This document shows, piece after piece, positions 21,305 to 29,721 of a DNA stretch of 34,487 nucleotides. Position 1 is the stretch's first letter; the number at the start of each line of letters is the position of its first letter. The position numbers and the translations under genes are program-made. The notes below the pieces were generated by a model, which saw nothing but the letters and a program-made list of their open reading frames with translations, did not search any database and had not been told where the DNA came from. This DNA is from Patescibacteria group bacterium (GTDB taxonomy: Bacteria; Patescibacteriota; Minisyncoccia; Minisyncoccales; PEYH01): positions 1 to 34,487 of the forward strand of contig JAHITK010000025.1 in assembly GCA_018817645.1 (NCBI GenBank), read 5' to 3'.

Positions 21305-21386
21305 TAGTCGGTTTCTGGCACATCCTATTGCTGGACCATTCCCCGTAGTCGGTTTCTGGCACATCCTATTGCTGGACCATTCCCCG
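21305..21386 (-). repeat. Two tandem 41-bp units carrying tRNA-Pro 5' fragments
   Basis: On the minus strand each identical 41-bp unit begins CGGGGAATGGTCCAGC, the first 16 bases of the adjacent tRNA-Pro, stays similar through the D arm (AATAGGATGTGC) and then leaves the tRNA sequence (CAGAAACCGACTA). Units at 21305-21345 and 21346-21386 abut the complete tRNA head to tail. Confidence 0.92.
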
Positions 21387-21423
21387 TGACCATCCTCTGC
21401 GTTGTGGCAAACAGCAGAGCAGA

Positions 21424-21621
21424 TTACTTTCCTTTGTTTTTCTTTAAGAGGGTTTTTTTACAGCGAGTACAAACCTTAACTCTTTCGCCCGATGCCAATG
21501 TTGCCCATTGGAGATTGGGTTTTTTGGAGACCTTGGGAGTCGGGTTATATTTTGACATCAACTTGTTGTATTTTCTTCCCATTACCGGCCCCTTTCCGCA
21601 AATTTCGCAAACTTTAGACAT
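21424..21621 (-). CDS. rpmB: 50S ribosomal protein L28
   Basis: The 65-residue protein has the L28 pattern: MSKVCEICGKGPVMGRKYNK at the start, WATLASGERVKVCTRCKK and a basic tail. The two CxxC pairs (CEIC, CTRC) would bind zinc, as in the zinc form of L28. The start at 21621 is chosen by family; the ORF track adds 5 codons. It is alone on the minus strand, followed by the tRNA-Pro repeats and tRNA-Pro, with which it is probably cotranscribed. The upstream side consists of AAACAATTAAACAACT tandem repeats with no clear promoter. Confidence 0.93.
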   Translation of the reverse strand: MSKVCEICGKGPVMGRKYNKLMSKYNPTPKVSKKPNLQWATLASGERVKVCTRCKKTLLKKNKGK

Positions 21622-21694
21622 AAAACAATTAAACAATTAAACAACTAAACAATTAAACAACTAAACAATTAAACAACTAAACAATTAAACATTT
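21622..21694. repeat. Tandem short repeat upstream of rpmB
   Basis: About four copies of a 16-base unit AACAATTAAACAACTA run from just behind the rpmB start to about 21694. Such slippage-prone repeats at a leader could vary expression; no gene is present between here and 21778. Confidence 0.8.
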
Positions 21695-21778
21695 GTTAAA
21701 TCGAGTTTAGTGTAATTTATTTTTCCTGTCTTGGCAAGGGTCATTGATAAAATATCATTAATCATTTATTATTAGAGC

Positions 21779-22411
21779 ATGTCCGGAATAGAATTAATAA
21801 TCGTTATCATTATATTTCTTTTCTCGGTTGTTTTTCATGAAATTGCCCATGGCTGGGTGGCTTTTGCCTTAGGCGATTCTACGGCTAAAAGGGCTGGGAG
21901 GTTAACCTTAAATCCCTTGAAGCATCTTGACCCCATTGGCTCGGTGCTTTTGCCGGGGTTTTTGATTCTAATGAAATTGGCCGGAATGGGCGGATTTATT
22001 TTCGGATGGGCCAAGCCGGTCCCAATTAATCCCTATAATTTTAAGGACCAAAAATACGGAAGTGCGAAAGTCGCGGTGGCCGGCTCGGCCGCCAATTTTT
22101 CCTTAGCTTTAATTTTTGGATTGGCATTAAGATTTTTTCCAATCATTTATTCAATGCCCGGCGTGAGCTTGGTTTTTTTGTATATCGTTCAGATAAACCT
22201 GATTTTAGCGGTGTTTAATTTGCTTCCGATTCCGCCCCTTGACGGGTCCCATATCCTTTTCACTTTTTTAGACAAGAAAGCATTGAAGTTGAAAATGTTT
22301 TTAGTTCAGTACGGGTTCTTTTTATTGGTGTTTTTGATTTTTTTCTTTTTTCAATACATTTCCTTGGCAGTGGTGTGGCTGATGAAGCTTATAATCGGAA
22401 TTCCTTTATAG
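21779..22411 (+). CDS. Site-2-type (M50) membrane metalloprotease
   Basis: A 210-residue intramembrane protease of the rhomboid-unrelated S2P/M50 family. The zinc motif HEIAH is in the first helix (VVFHEIAHGWVAF, about residues 20-32), AGSAANFSLALI lies in the middle, and NLLPIPPLDGSHIL supplies the third ligand (Asp in LDG, near residue 156). Five to six hydrophobic segments are visible and there is no PDZ domain, so it is the compact type. Substrates are unknown; family members cut membrane-bound anti-sigma factors or signal peptides. Confidence 0.92.
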   Translation: MSGIELIIVIIIFLFSVVFHEIAHGWVAFALGDSTAKRAGRLTLNPLKHLDPIGSVLLPGFLILMKLAGMGGFIFGWAKPVPINPYNFKDQKYGSAKVAVAGSAANFSLALIFGLALRFFPIIYSMPGVSLVFLYIVQINLILAVFNLLPIPPLDGSHILFTFLDKKALKLKMFLVQYGFFLLVFLIFFFFQYISLAVVWLMKLIIGIPL

Positions 22412-22482
22412 TTTTGTCTGATTTTGTTTGACAAAAATTTTTTGTTCTGCTAACTTAAATCCTAAACGAAACAAGGAAATAA

Positions 22483-22680
22483 AAATCCAAAATCCAAAGC
22501 TCAAATGCCAAATCAAGCTCAAAATCCAAAATCCAAATTGAAGAAATGTATTCTTTTGACATTTGTCATTTGGACTTGCCTGTCCTGAACCTGTTGAAGG
22601 GATTTGACATTTGGATTTTGACATTGGGATTTTTATTATTTTTTAACTTTTAATTTTTAACTTTTAACTTTTAACTTGAG
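22483..22680. repeat. CCAAAATCCAAA-type dispersed inverted repeat, copy 1
   Basis: The 298-base gap before rpsL holds an imperfect long hairpin: AAATCCAAAATCCAAAGCTC..., a centre with ATTCTTTTGACATTTG, and a return arm TTTGACATTTGGATTTTGACATT. It is followed by AACTTTTAACTTTT tracts. Related copies are at 23603-23735, 32719-32850 and 33553-33655. Confidence 0.75.
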
Positions 22681-22709
22681 CGAGTCCCGCCTACGGCGGG
22701 CGAGCGGAC

Positions 22710-23120
22710 ATGCCCACCATCCATCAATTAATTAAAAAGGGAAGAAAGAGGCAGTTTTCAAAAGACAAAACGCCTGCCTTGGCTTTTGTTTTTAACACTA
22801 TTAAAAACAGGCCCGGGAAACATAATTCTCCTTTCAAAAGAGGAGTGTGCGTTAAGGTCTTTACGGTCACGCCCAAAAAGCCCAACTCCGCCTTGAGAAA
22901 AGTGGCCAGAGTGCGTTTAAGCAATGGAATGGAGGTTTCGGCATATATTCCCGGCGAAGGCCATAATCTGCAAGAACACTCCGTCGTGATAGTGAGAGGA
23001 GGAAGAGTTAAGGATTTGCCCGGCGTGAGATATCATATTGTCCGCGGCATTTTAGATACGGGCGGAGTGGAAAAAAGAAAACAAGGCAGAAGCAAGTACG
23101 GGGCTAAAAAACAAGCATAA
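22710..23120 (+). CDS. rpsL: 30S ribosomal protein S12
   Basis: The decoding-centre protein S12, 136 residues: [66 protein letters not shown] and a basic tail. The lysines linked to streptomycin sensitivity (TPKKPNS, RVKDLPG) are unchanged. An insert of about 13 residues ([13 protein letters not shown]) precedes KRGVCVKV, where most bacteria have CPQRRGVC; I believe related lineages share it. It is first in the str cluster and starts right after the motif GAGCGAGTCCCGCC. Confidence 0.97.
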   Translation: MPTIHQLIKKGRKRQFSKDKTPALAFVFNTIKNRPGKHNSPFKRGVCVKVFTVTPKKPNSALRKVARVRLSNGMEVSAYIPGEGHNLQEHSVVIVRGGRVKDLPGVRYHIVRGILDTGGVEKRKQGRSKYGAKKQA

Positions 23121-23138
23121 TAAAAGATAATATCAATT

Positions 23139-23597
23139 ATGAGCAAGAAAAAATTCATTGAAGTAAAACCAGACCCGATTTACAGCGACATCACCGTGGC
23201 CAAACTTATTAATTACATAATGAAAAAAGGAAAGAAATCAATTGCTTGCAAAATAGTTTATGGCGCGTTGGATATTATAAAAGAAAAAACGAAACAAGGG
23301 CCGATTGAATTTTTAGAGAAAGCGATTCAGAATGCCTCTCCGGTTTTGGAAGTAAGGTCAAAGAGAATCGGGGGAGCGAATTATCAAGTGCCTGTAGAGG
23401 TGTCAAAAGAAAGGAGAGTGGCGTTGGCCATGAGATGGATAATCCAGGCGGCCAAGAGCGGCAAAGGTTCAATGACCGAAAAATTAGCGAAAGAATTAAT
23501 GGAAGCAGCGGGCAACACCGGCAATGCCGTCAGGAAGAAAGAAAATGTCCACAAAATGGCGGAAGCCAACAAGGCCTTTGCCCATTTTGCCTGGTAA
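23139..23597 (+). CDS. rpsG: 30S ribosomal protein S7
   Basis: S7 nucleates assembly of the 30S head. The 152-residue protein has KLINYIMKKGKKSIA, the classic VLEVRSKRIGGANYQVPVEV and RRVALAMRWIIQAAKS, and ends RKKENVHKMAEANKAFAHFAW, the usual full-length form. It is 18 bases behind rpsL and followed by a dispersed repeat before fusA. Confidence 0.97.
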   Translation: MSKKKFIEVKPDPIYSDITVAKLINYIMKKGKKSIACKIVYGALDIIKEKTKQGPIEFLEKAIQNASPVLEVRSKRIGGANYQVPVEVSKERRVALAMRWIIQAAKSGKGSMTEKLAKELMEAAGNTGNAVRKKENVHKMAEANKAFAHFAW

Positions 23598-23602
23598 GCA
23601 GT

Positions 23603-23735
23603 AAAAATACAAAATCTAAAGCTCAAATGTCAAATCAAGCTCAAAATCCAAAATCCAAATTAGAGAATACCATTTTGACATTGAGTCATTTGAATTTGAT
23701 TTGACATTTGGATTTTGACATTTGGATTTAATGAA
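23603..23735. repeat. CCAAAATCCAAA-type dispersed inverted repeat, copy 2
   Basis: Arms such as AAGCTCAAAATCCAAAATCC and TTTGACATTTGGATTTTGAC can fold on each other; close to copy 1 in sequence (both contain CAAATCAAGCTCAAAATCC). It lies between rpsG and fusA. Confidence 0.8.
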
Positions 23736-23740
23736 TTATT

Positions 23741-25840
23741 ATGCGTGAATTTTCAGTAGAAAAATATAGAAATATAGGGATTATTGCCCATATTGACGCC
23801 GGCAAAACCACTTTTACCGAGCGGGTTTTGTTTTACACAGGCATTTCTCATAAAATAGGGGAAGTCCACGAGGGAGAGGCGATTATGGATTGGATGGAAC
23901 AGGAAAGAGCGAGAGGCATTACCATCACCTCTGCCGCCACCACTTGTTTTTGGCATCCGACGGAAGATGGGGAGAGCAAAGAGCGAGAGTGCAAAATAAA
24001 CTTAATTGATACGCCCGGCCACATTGATTTCACCGCCGAGGTGCAGCGGTCCTTAAGAGTGCTTGATGGAGCGATTGTGGTTTTCGACGGGGTGGCAGGA
24101 GTGGAGGCGCAATCAGAAACGGTCTGGCATCAGGCGGATAAATTCAAGGTCCCCAGAGTTTGTTTTATCAATAAATTAGACCGGATGGGGGCTTCTTTTG
24201 AATATAGCTTGAAAACAATTTGGGAACGATTAACTCCGAACGCGGTGGCGGTGCAAATACCTATTGGACAGGAAGGAAATTTTTCCGGAGTCATAGATTT
24301 AATTACCATGAAAGCCGTAAAATTTGAAGGAAAGCACGGAGAGAAGGTGGTGGTGGAAGATATTCCGGATAATATGAAAGAAACGGCGGAAGAGTGGAGG
24401 AAAAAAATGCTTGAGAAAGTGGCAGCCGAAGACCATGAACTGCTGGAGAATTATTTGGAGAGAAAAGAGATAAAGGTTGAGCAGATAAGAAAAGCCATCC
24501 GAAAAGGCGTGATTGATTATCAAGTAATTCCTGTTTTCTGCGGTTCTGCTTTAAAAAATAAAGGAATTCAATTAGTGTTGGATGCGGTTGTTTATTATTT
24601 CCCGAGCCCGATTGACGCCCCTCCGATTCGAGGGAGAGATCCCAAGACCGAAGAAACCATTGACAGGAAGCCGGATGATGATGAGCCGTTTTCAGCGCTT
24701 GCCTTTAAGGTTGCCACTGATCCTTTCGTGGGTGCCCTTACTTATTTCCGCATTTATTCCGGGAAATTGCTCCCGGGCACAACCTTATTGAATTCCTTCA
24801 GCGGGAAAAAGATAAGAATAGGCAGAATAGTAAGAATGCACGCTAACCACCGAGAAGAGGTGGAGGAATTGTATGCGGGCGACATAGCGGCAGCCATTGG
24901 ATTGAAAGAAGTGGAAACAGGCCATACTATTTGCGATCCGGACAAGCCGATAATTTTAGAGAAAATAGTTTTCCCAGAGCCGGTAATTTCCATCAGAATT
25001 GAGCCGAAGACAAAAGCGGACCAAGAGAAATTGGGATTGGCGCTGAAAAAGTTAGCGGAGGAAGACCCGACATTTAAAGTCAAAACAGACGAAGAGACGG
25101 TCGAGACAATTATCTCGGGCATGGGAGAGTTGCATTTGGAAATTTTAGTGGATAGAATGAAGAAAGAATTCAAGATGGAAGCCAATGTAGGCAGACCCCA
25201 GGTTGCTTATAAGGAGACCATCTTAGGAGAAGCGGAAGCAGAAGGAAAATACATCAGGCAGAGCGGAGGCCGGGGACAATACGGGCATACTTGGGTGAGA
25301 GTTAAGCCGAGAAAAGCGGGCGAAGGATTCTTGTTTGTTGATGAAATCAAGGGGGGCATTATTCCCAAGGAATATATTCCCGCTGTCCGCAAAGGAATTG
25401 AAGAGGCCTTAGACAGGGGAATATTAGCCGGTTATCCGGTGGTTGATGTGGAGGCGACGCTGTATGACGGCTCGTTCCACGAAGTGGACTCTTCAGAAGG
25501 CGCTTTTAAAATAGCGGGGTCAATGGCATTTCAAGCGGCGGCCAAATTAGCCAAGCCGATATTGCTTGAACCGATTATGCGTCTGGAAGTGAGTATTCCT
25601 GATGAATTTTTCGGAGACATTATCGGTGACTTAAACGCCCGAAGAGGAAGAATAAAAGAAAGTTTTGACCGGGCTTCTATGAAAGTGGTTGAAGCGTTTG
25701 TGCCTCTGGCGGAAATGTTCGGCTACGCCACTTCATTAAGATCTATGACCCACGGCCGAAGCGCTTTCACTATGGAGTTCAGCCATTATGAGCAAGTTCC
25801 TCATAATATTACCCAGCAGATAATGGAGGCAAGAACCTGA
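23741..25840 (+). CDS. fusA: Translation elongation factor G
   Basis: EF-G (699 residues) drives ribosomal translocation. GTPase motifs are [15 protein letters not shown] (P loop, residues 16-30), [10 protein letters not shown] (switch I), DTPGHIDF (G3) and NKLDRMGA (G4). Domains II-V follow, including the domain IV block [10 protein letters not shown]-like [16 protein letters not shown] and the C-terminal [15 protein letters not shown]-like [22 protein letters not shown]. It is complete and lies in str-cluster order. Confidence 0.98.
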   Translation: MREFSVEKYRNIGIIAHIDAGKTTFTERVLFYTGISHKIGEVHEGEAIMDWMEQERARGITITSAATTCFWHPTEDGESKERECKINLIDTPGHIDFTAEVQRSLRVLDGAIVVFDGVAGVEAQSETVWHQADKFKVPRVCFINKLDRMGASFEYSLKTIWERLTPNAVAVQIPIGQEGNFSGVIDLITMKAVKFEGKHGEKVVVEDIPDNMKETAEEWRKKMLEKVAAEDHELLENYLERKEIKVEQIRKAIRKGVIDYQVIPVFCGSALKNKGIQLVLDAVVYYFPSPIDAPPIRGRDPKTEETIDRKPDDDEPFSALAFKVATDPFVGALTYFRIYSGKLLPGTTLLNSFSGKKIRIGRIVRMHANHREEVEELYAGDIAAAIGLKEVETGHTICDPDKPIILEKIVFPEPVISIRIEPKTKADQEKLGLALKKLAEEDPTFKVKTDEETVETIISGMGELHLEILVDRMKKEFKMEANVGRPQVAYKETILGEAEAEGKYIRQSGGRGQYGHTWVRVKPRKAGEGFLFVDEIKGGIIPKEYIPAVRKGIEEALDRGILAGYPVVDVEATLYDGSFHEVDSSEGAFKIAGSMAFQAAAKLAKPILLEPIMRLEVSIPDEFFGDIIGDLNARRGRIKESFDRASMKVVEAFVPLAEMFGYATSLRSMTHGRSAFTMEFSHYEQVPHNITQQIMEART

Positions 25841-25911
25841 AGTAATTTTCAATTTTCAAGCACCAATTTTCAATGAAATCCCAAATCCCAATAATTAAAC
25901 ATTAAAATACT

Positions 25912-26163
25912 ATGGACCTTAATCAGATTAAAAAGTTAATAGATAAGGAAGGAGGCAAAGTCATTATTGTGGAGAATGACGAGCCGATTTTAGTTATTTC
26001 CAGAATAGAGGGAGAGCATCAGCAAAAGATGCCGTTTGAGAAAAAGAGACAGGAAATGCGCAGTAGGTTTGACGCCAAGAAAGAAATCAGCCAGAGCACG
26101 GAATTCTTAGCCAAAGAAGAATTGCCGGCGGAGGAATTAACGGTTGAAGATTTGCCGTTTTGA
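25912..26163 (+). CDS. Small protein between fusA and tuf, weakly Phd/YefM-like
   Basis: The 83-residue protein is unknown to me. Its first 35 residues (LIDKEGGKVIIVENDEPILVISRI) recall the fold start of Phd/YefM antitoxins, in which a helix is followed by two strands around a GxxVIVVENGKPVAVL-type sequence. The rest is charged and ends in acidic VEDLPF. No toxin-like gene is beside it; the neighbours are fusA and tuf. It could be a lineage-specific small regulator. The weak similarity should not be taken as a function. Confidence 0.6.
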   Translation: MDLNQIKKLIDKEGGKVIIVENDEPILVISRIEGEHQQKMPFEKKRQEMRSRFDAKKEISQSTEFLAKEELPAEELTVEDLPF

Positions 26164-26204
26164 TGCTATTCTAAATTCACTGGCGCATATTTATGCTCAA
26201 GGGG

Positions 26205-26232
26205 TTGACTTTTTTTGGCATTTGAGTAATAT
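26205..26232 (+). promoter_or_regulatory. Promoter before tuf
   Basis: TTGACT (26205-26210), a 16-base spacer and TAATAT (26227-26232); transcription start is near 26239, about 45 bases before tuf. Confidence 0.7.
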
Positions 26233-26282
26233 ATTTAATACCCTTGTTTAAAAATTATAATTAACATTTAATAAGTAAAAAT

Positions 26283-27482
26283 ATGGCTGAAAAAGAAAAA
26301 TTTGAGCGCACAAAACCCCACATTAATGTGGGAACAATTGGTCATGTGGACCACGGCAAGACGACCTTAACTGCCGCGATTTTAAAAGTCCTTCACCTGA
26401 AAGGGTATCGGGCCTCTGAAAAGGGCATTGAGCAGATTGATTCCGCCCCGGAAGAGAAAGCAAGAGGCGTGACGATTAATATTGCGCATGTGGAGTATGA
26501 AACAGAAAAAAGGCACTACGCCCACATTGATTGCCCGGGGCACAGCGACTACATCAAAAATATGATTACCGGCGCGGCCCAGATGGACGGAGCGATTTTG
26601 GTTGTATCCGCGGTTGACGGGCCGATGCCCCAAACCAGAGAACATATCCTGCTTGCCCGACAGGTAGGCGTGCCGAATATCGTGGTATTCCTTAATAAAT
26701 GTGATGCGGTTGACGACCCGGAAATGATTGGATTGGTAGAATCAGAGATAAGAGAATTGTTAAAGAAATATGAATATCCCGGAGACGAGATTCCGATTAT
26801 CAAGGGTTCTGCCCTGAAAGCCCTGGATGTCACTTCTCTAGACGATGAGGCGGCTAAGCCGATATTAGAACTTACTAAGACATTAGATGAATATTTGCCT
26901 GAACCGCAGAGGCCGATAGACCAACCATTTCTTATGGCGATTGAAGATGTCTTCTCAATAGAGGGAAGAGGAACAGTGGCTACAGGCAGGATTGAGAGAG
27001 GCATTGTCAAATCAGGAGAAGAAGTGGAGCTGGTCGGGATTAACCCAACAACCAAAACCACCGCCGTGAGCATAGAAATGTTCAATAAGATATTAGACGA
27101 AGGAAGAGCGGGAGACAATGTCGGTATTTTGTTAAGGGGACTTAAGAAAGAAGAGGTGGAAAGAGGGCAGGTCCTGGCAAAACCGGGAACAATCACTCCT
27201 CATACCGAGTTTGAAGCAGAGGTTTATGCTTTGACAAAAGAGGAAGGAGGCCGCCATACCCCGTTTTTCAAAGGGTATAAGCCCCAGTTCTATATTCGCA
27301 CCACTGATGTTACCGGAGATGTGATATTGCCCGAAGGCACGGAAATGGTTATGCCCGGGGACACCGCAAATTTAACCGTTAACTTAATAGCCCCGATTGC
27401 CTTGGAAGAAAAGCAGAGATTTGCTATCAGAGAAGGCGGAAGGACTGTGGCTTCCGGAGTAGTGATTAAAATAATTAAATAA
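26283..27482 (+). CDS. tuf: Translation elongation factor Tu
   Basis: EF-Tu (399 residues) delivers aminoacyl-tRNA to the ribosome. GTPase motifs are [28 protein letters not shown] (switch I), [12 protein letters not shown] (with the catalytic His) and NKCD. Domain II carries [13 protein letters not shown], and domain III carries [19 protein letters not shown]. It has its own promoter besides read-through from fusA and is followed after 26 bases by rpsJ. Confidence 0.98.
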   Translation: MAEKEKFERTKPHINVGTIGHVDHGKTTLTAAILKVLHLKGYRASEKGIEQIDSAPEEKARGVTINIAHVEYETEKRHYAHIDCPGHSDYIKNMITGAAQMDGAILVVSAVDGPMPQTREHILLARQVGVPNIVVFLNKCDAVDDPEMIGLVESEIRELLKKYEYPGDEIPIIKGSALKALDVTSLDDEAAKPILELTKTLDEYLPEPQRPIDQPFLMAIEDVFSIEGRGTVATGRIERGIVKSGEEVELVGINPTTKTTAVSIEMFNKILDEGRAGDNVGILLRGLKKEEVERGQVLAKPGTITPHTEFEAEVYALTKEEGGRHTPFFKGYKPQFYIRTTDVTGDVILPEGTEMVMPGDTANLTVNLIAPIALEEKQRFAIREGGRTVASGVVIKIIK

Positions 27483-27508
27483 AAAAAGAAGTAATAGTTC
27501 TTTCAAAG

Positions 27509-27847
27509 ATGCCTACCACTAAGAAAGCCAAGATAGAAGAAGCACCGCCAAAGATTAGGATTAAATTGAAAGCATATGACAATAAGGTGCTGGATAAAAG
27601 TGCTCGGCAGATTGTTGAGACGGTCTTGAGATACGGCGCCAGAATTTGCGGGCCGGTTCCTCTGCCGACGGAAATTCATAAATACACGGTTAACCGTTCC
27701 AGTTTTGTTCATAAAGATGCGCGCGAGCAGTTTGAGGTGAGAGTCCACAAGCGCTTGATAGATATTTTGGATTCAGACCAAAGAGTGGTAGAGTCGTTGA
27801 CAAATTTGAATTTGCCGACCGGGGTTGATATTCAGATTAAGATTTAG
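27509..27847 (+). CDS. rpsJ: 30S ribosomal protein S10
   Basis: S10 (112 residues) sits in the 30S head and doubles as NusE in antitermination. The core [61 protein letters not shown] and DIQIKI is typical; the first 14 residues ([12 protein letters not shown]) are a short extension. It normally leads the S10 operon but here is separated from rplC by 356 bases with a terminator. Confidence 0.97.
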   Translation: MPTTKKAKIEEAPPKIRIKLKAYDNKVLDKSARQIVETVLRYGARICGPVPLPTEIHKYTVNRSSFVHKDAREQFEVRVHKRLIDILDSDQRVVESLTNLNLPTGVDIQIKI

Positions 27848-28203
27848 TTGCGGCAGACAATCAGAGGGGAAGGAGATGTTAATTTTATCTTTCACAAACC
27901 ATTCATTAATATGGAGAATAAGGCAAAAAATATATAACATTAAAAGTTTTCACTAATCCAAAAACCAAATACAAAATACCGGGGTTAGTGCCCGGTATTT
28001 TGTTGAAAAGAAAGGATGCCCCGCCCAAATTTTACAAGATTCCTCGAGGCGGTGGGCTCTCCACAGGAAAGGCCTATTCGGCCCCGCCCGCCGCGGGGAA
28101 TAAAAATAAGTATTTGGAAATTCGGTGAATAGTTTATTGGCACGAGGCAAAATTTAAGCGGGGCGCTCATATTTATAGCTACTCGCTTTGCTCGTAGATA
28201 AAT
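27848..28203. other. Gap between rpsJ and rplC with terminator and hairpins
   Basis: No gene is supported. A strong bidirectional terminator sits at 27971-28003. Further on are CCCCGC/GCGGGG (28082-28098) and an inverted repeat CATATTTAT/ATAAATATG (about 28168-28206) whose right arm contains the rplC start codon. No good promoter for rplC is visible. Confidence 0.6.
27971..28003. terminator. Bidirectional terminator after rpsJ
   Basis: ACAAAATACCGGG pairs perfectly with CCCGGTATTTTGT around GTTAGTG. It would separate tuf-rpsJ from the rplC-rpmC operon. Confidence 0.8.
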
Positions 28204-28800
28204 ATGGCGAAATTCATATTAGCTAAAAAAATAGGGATGACGCAGATATGGAAAGATGACAAGATTATTCCCGTGACCCTTGTTGAGGCGGGGCCTTGTT
28301 CTGTTACGCAAATAATGACCAAAGAAAAAGATGGCTATGACGCTGTTCAGGTCGGTTTTCAAAAATTAGGAGAAAAGAAAATAACCAAGAGCAAAAAAGA
28401 TAAGCCGTTCGCTTTTTTGAAAGAATTCGGGACTAAAGGCGAAAAACTAAAAATAAAAAAAGGCGACATTATGGATATTGGCGTCTTCCAGGAAGGGGAG
28501 AAGGTTAAGGTCTCCGCTGTGGGCAAAGGAAAGGGATTTCAGGGAGGCGTGAAAAGATGGGGGTTTTCCGGCCGGAAAAAAACGCACGGCACCAAACATG
28601 AATCAAGAACCATCGGTTCGGTCGGCTCCTCGTTTCCCCAGAGAGTGCTGAAAGGGAAGAGAATGCCTGGCCGGATGGGCGGGGGAAGAATAACAGTCAA
28701 GAATTTGGAAATAGTGAAAATTGACAAAGAAAAAAACCAGCTTGCCTTAAAGGGAGCGATCCCGGGCAGAAAAGGGACTTTAGTGGAGATAAAAAGTTAA
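28204..28800 (+). CDS. rplC: 50S ribosomal protein L3
   Basis: L3 (198 residues) lies near the peptidyl-transferase centre. Motifs: FILAKKIGMTQIWKDD, GKGKGFQGGVKRWGFSGRKKTHGTKHESR, GSVGSSFPQRVLKGKRMPGRMGG, and the end KNQLALKGAIPGRKGTLVEIKS. It is complete. Its last 22 codons before the tail are present in a diverged second copy at 29644-29709, downstream of an inserted toxin-antitoxin pair, so the present 3' end may be a replacement. Start codon lies in a hairpin arm. Confidence 0.97.
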   Translation: MAKFILAKKIGMTQIWKDDKIIPVTLVEAGPCSVTQIMTKEKDGYDAVQVGFQKLGEKKITKSKKDKPFAFLKEFGTKGEKLKIKKGDIMDIGVFQEGEKVKVSAVGKGKGFQGGVKRWGFSGRKKTHGTKHESRTIGSVGSSFPQRVLKGKRMPGRMGGGRITVKNLEIVKIDKEKNQLALKGAIPGRKGTLVEIKS

Positions 28801-28807
28801 AACGATT

Positions 28808-29224
28808 ATGAAAAAAGAACAAAAACAACTAAATAAGATTGCCAAAAAATACGATTTGGAATTAATTTTGCTTTTTGGCTCGCAGGTGGATAAAAAGTTT
28901 TTACATCGAGAGAGCGATTTTGATATTGCTTATTTGCCAAAGCGGGAATTAGAGGGAAAAGAGTTGATAGATTTGAATTGTAGTTTGATGGATCTCTTTG
29001 ACAACGATAAAATAGATATGGTTGATTTGAGAAAAGCAGATCCTCTTTTAAAATATGAGATTGCCGAAAGAAACAAATTGCTTTTTGGAGATGAAATGGA
29101 CTATTTAGCATTCAAATCATACGCCTTTAAGGATTATGTCTTTCATCGTCCTTTATTTGAATTAGAAGATTGTTTAATAAAAAAACGGCATCAACTATTA
29201 ACAAAGTCAATTTATGATAAATAA
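28808..29224 (+). CDS. mntA: MntA-like nucleotidyltransferase antitoxin
   Basis: The 138-residue protein is a minimal nucleotidyltransferase with LELILLFGSQVDKKFLHRESDFDIAYLP near residues 15-42: GSQ and the DFD acidic pair form the active site, with 11 residues between GS and DFD where 10 is usual. A C-terminal helical part with IAERNKLLFGD fits MntA-type antitoxins, which adenylylate the HEPN toxin. It starts 7 bases after rplC and overlaps the HEPN gene by 11 bases. Its place inside the S10 operon is very unusual. No own promoter is evident. Confidence 0.85.
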   Translation: MKKEQKQLNKIAKKYDLELILLFGSQVDKKFLHRESDFDIAYLPKRELEGKELIDLNCSLMDLFDNDKIDMVDLRKADPLLKYEIAERNKLLFGDEMDYLAFKSYAFKDYVFHRPLFELEDCLIKKRHQLLTKSIYDK

Positions 29225-29645
29225 CGATTTTATAAAAAGAAAAATTTCCCTGATTGAAGAAGAATTGGTGCGGCTGAAGGAATTTTCCCAATATTCTTTT
29301 GAGGAAATCGTCAGGGATTTCAAAAAGCAGGCCATTGTCGAAAGATTACTGGAAAGAATTATTAGCAGGGCATTGGACATTAACCAGCACTTGATATCGG
29401 AACTTTACAAAGAGGAAATGGCCCCGCCAAAAAGTTATAAAGAGACATTTTTAAGGTTGGCAGAATTAGAAGTTTACCCGAAAGATTTCGGAGAAAGCAT
29501 TGCCAAGAGCGTAGGCACGAGGAATATCTTGGTTCATGAATACGATGAAGTTGATTACAGCAGGATTTATTCTTCCGTAGCGGATTGTTTGAAGGATTAC
29601 CGGCAATATTGCGATTATATTTTGAGGTTTTTAGAAAAGAATTAA
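29214..29645 (+). CDS. hepT: HepT-like HEPN (DUF86) toxin
   Basis: The 143-residue helical protein is a HepT/DUF86 HEPN RNase. The core RALDINQHLISELYKEEMAPPKSYKETFLRLAEL is followed by the catalytic motif RNILVHEYDEVD (near residues 103-114), which is RNxxxH plus the Tyr that MntA modifies in the studied Shewanella pair. All key residues are present, so it should be an active toxin held by its partner. It overlaps mntA by 11 bases and runs up to the residual rplC tail. Confidence 0.88.
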   Translation: MINNDFIKRKISLIEEELVRLKEFSQYSFEEIVRDFKKQAIVERLLERIISRALDINQHLISELYKEEMAPPKSYKETFLRLAELEVYPKDFGESIAKSVGTRNILVHEYDEVDYSRIYSSVADCLKDYRQYCDYILRFLEKN

Positions 29646-29721
29646 AGAAAAGAACCAGATTGCCTTAAAAGGCGCGGTCCCGGGCAGGAGAGGGACGTTG
29701 GTGGAAATATATGAAGATTGA
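29644..29721 (+). pseudogene. rplC: Detached 3' end of rplC (ancestral L3 tail)
   Basis: In frame, 29644-29721 reads KEKNQIALKGAVPGRRGT... and ends in TGA, matching the C-terminus of L3 (KEKNQLALKGAIPGRKGT...). Over 66 bases 10 differ: 7 synonymous and 3 conservative (L/I, I/V, K/R). The TGA overlaps the rplD ATG (29711), as expected of a once-contiguous rplC-rplD junction. No start codon: it is a remnant, not a gene. Confidence 0.9.

Noticed and set aside
21622-21694. CRISPR or iteron origin upstream of rpmB
   Set aside because: The 16-base units are low-complexity AT repeats without spacers, and no replication gene or DnaA box cluster is present.
26549-27196. 215-residue minus-strand ORF inside tuf
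   Set aside because: Antisense to EF-Tu; Ser/Thr/Ile-rich composition is what the reverse frame of a conserved GTPase gene gives.
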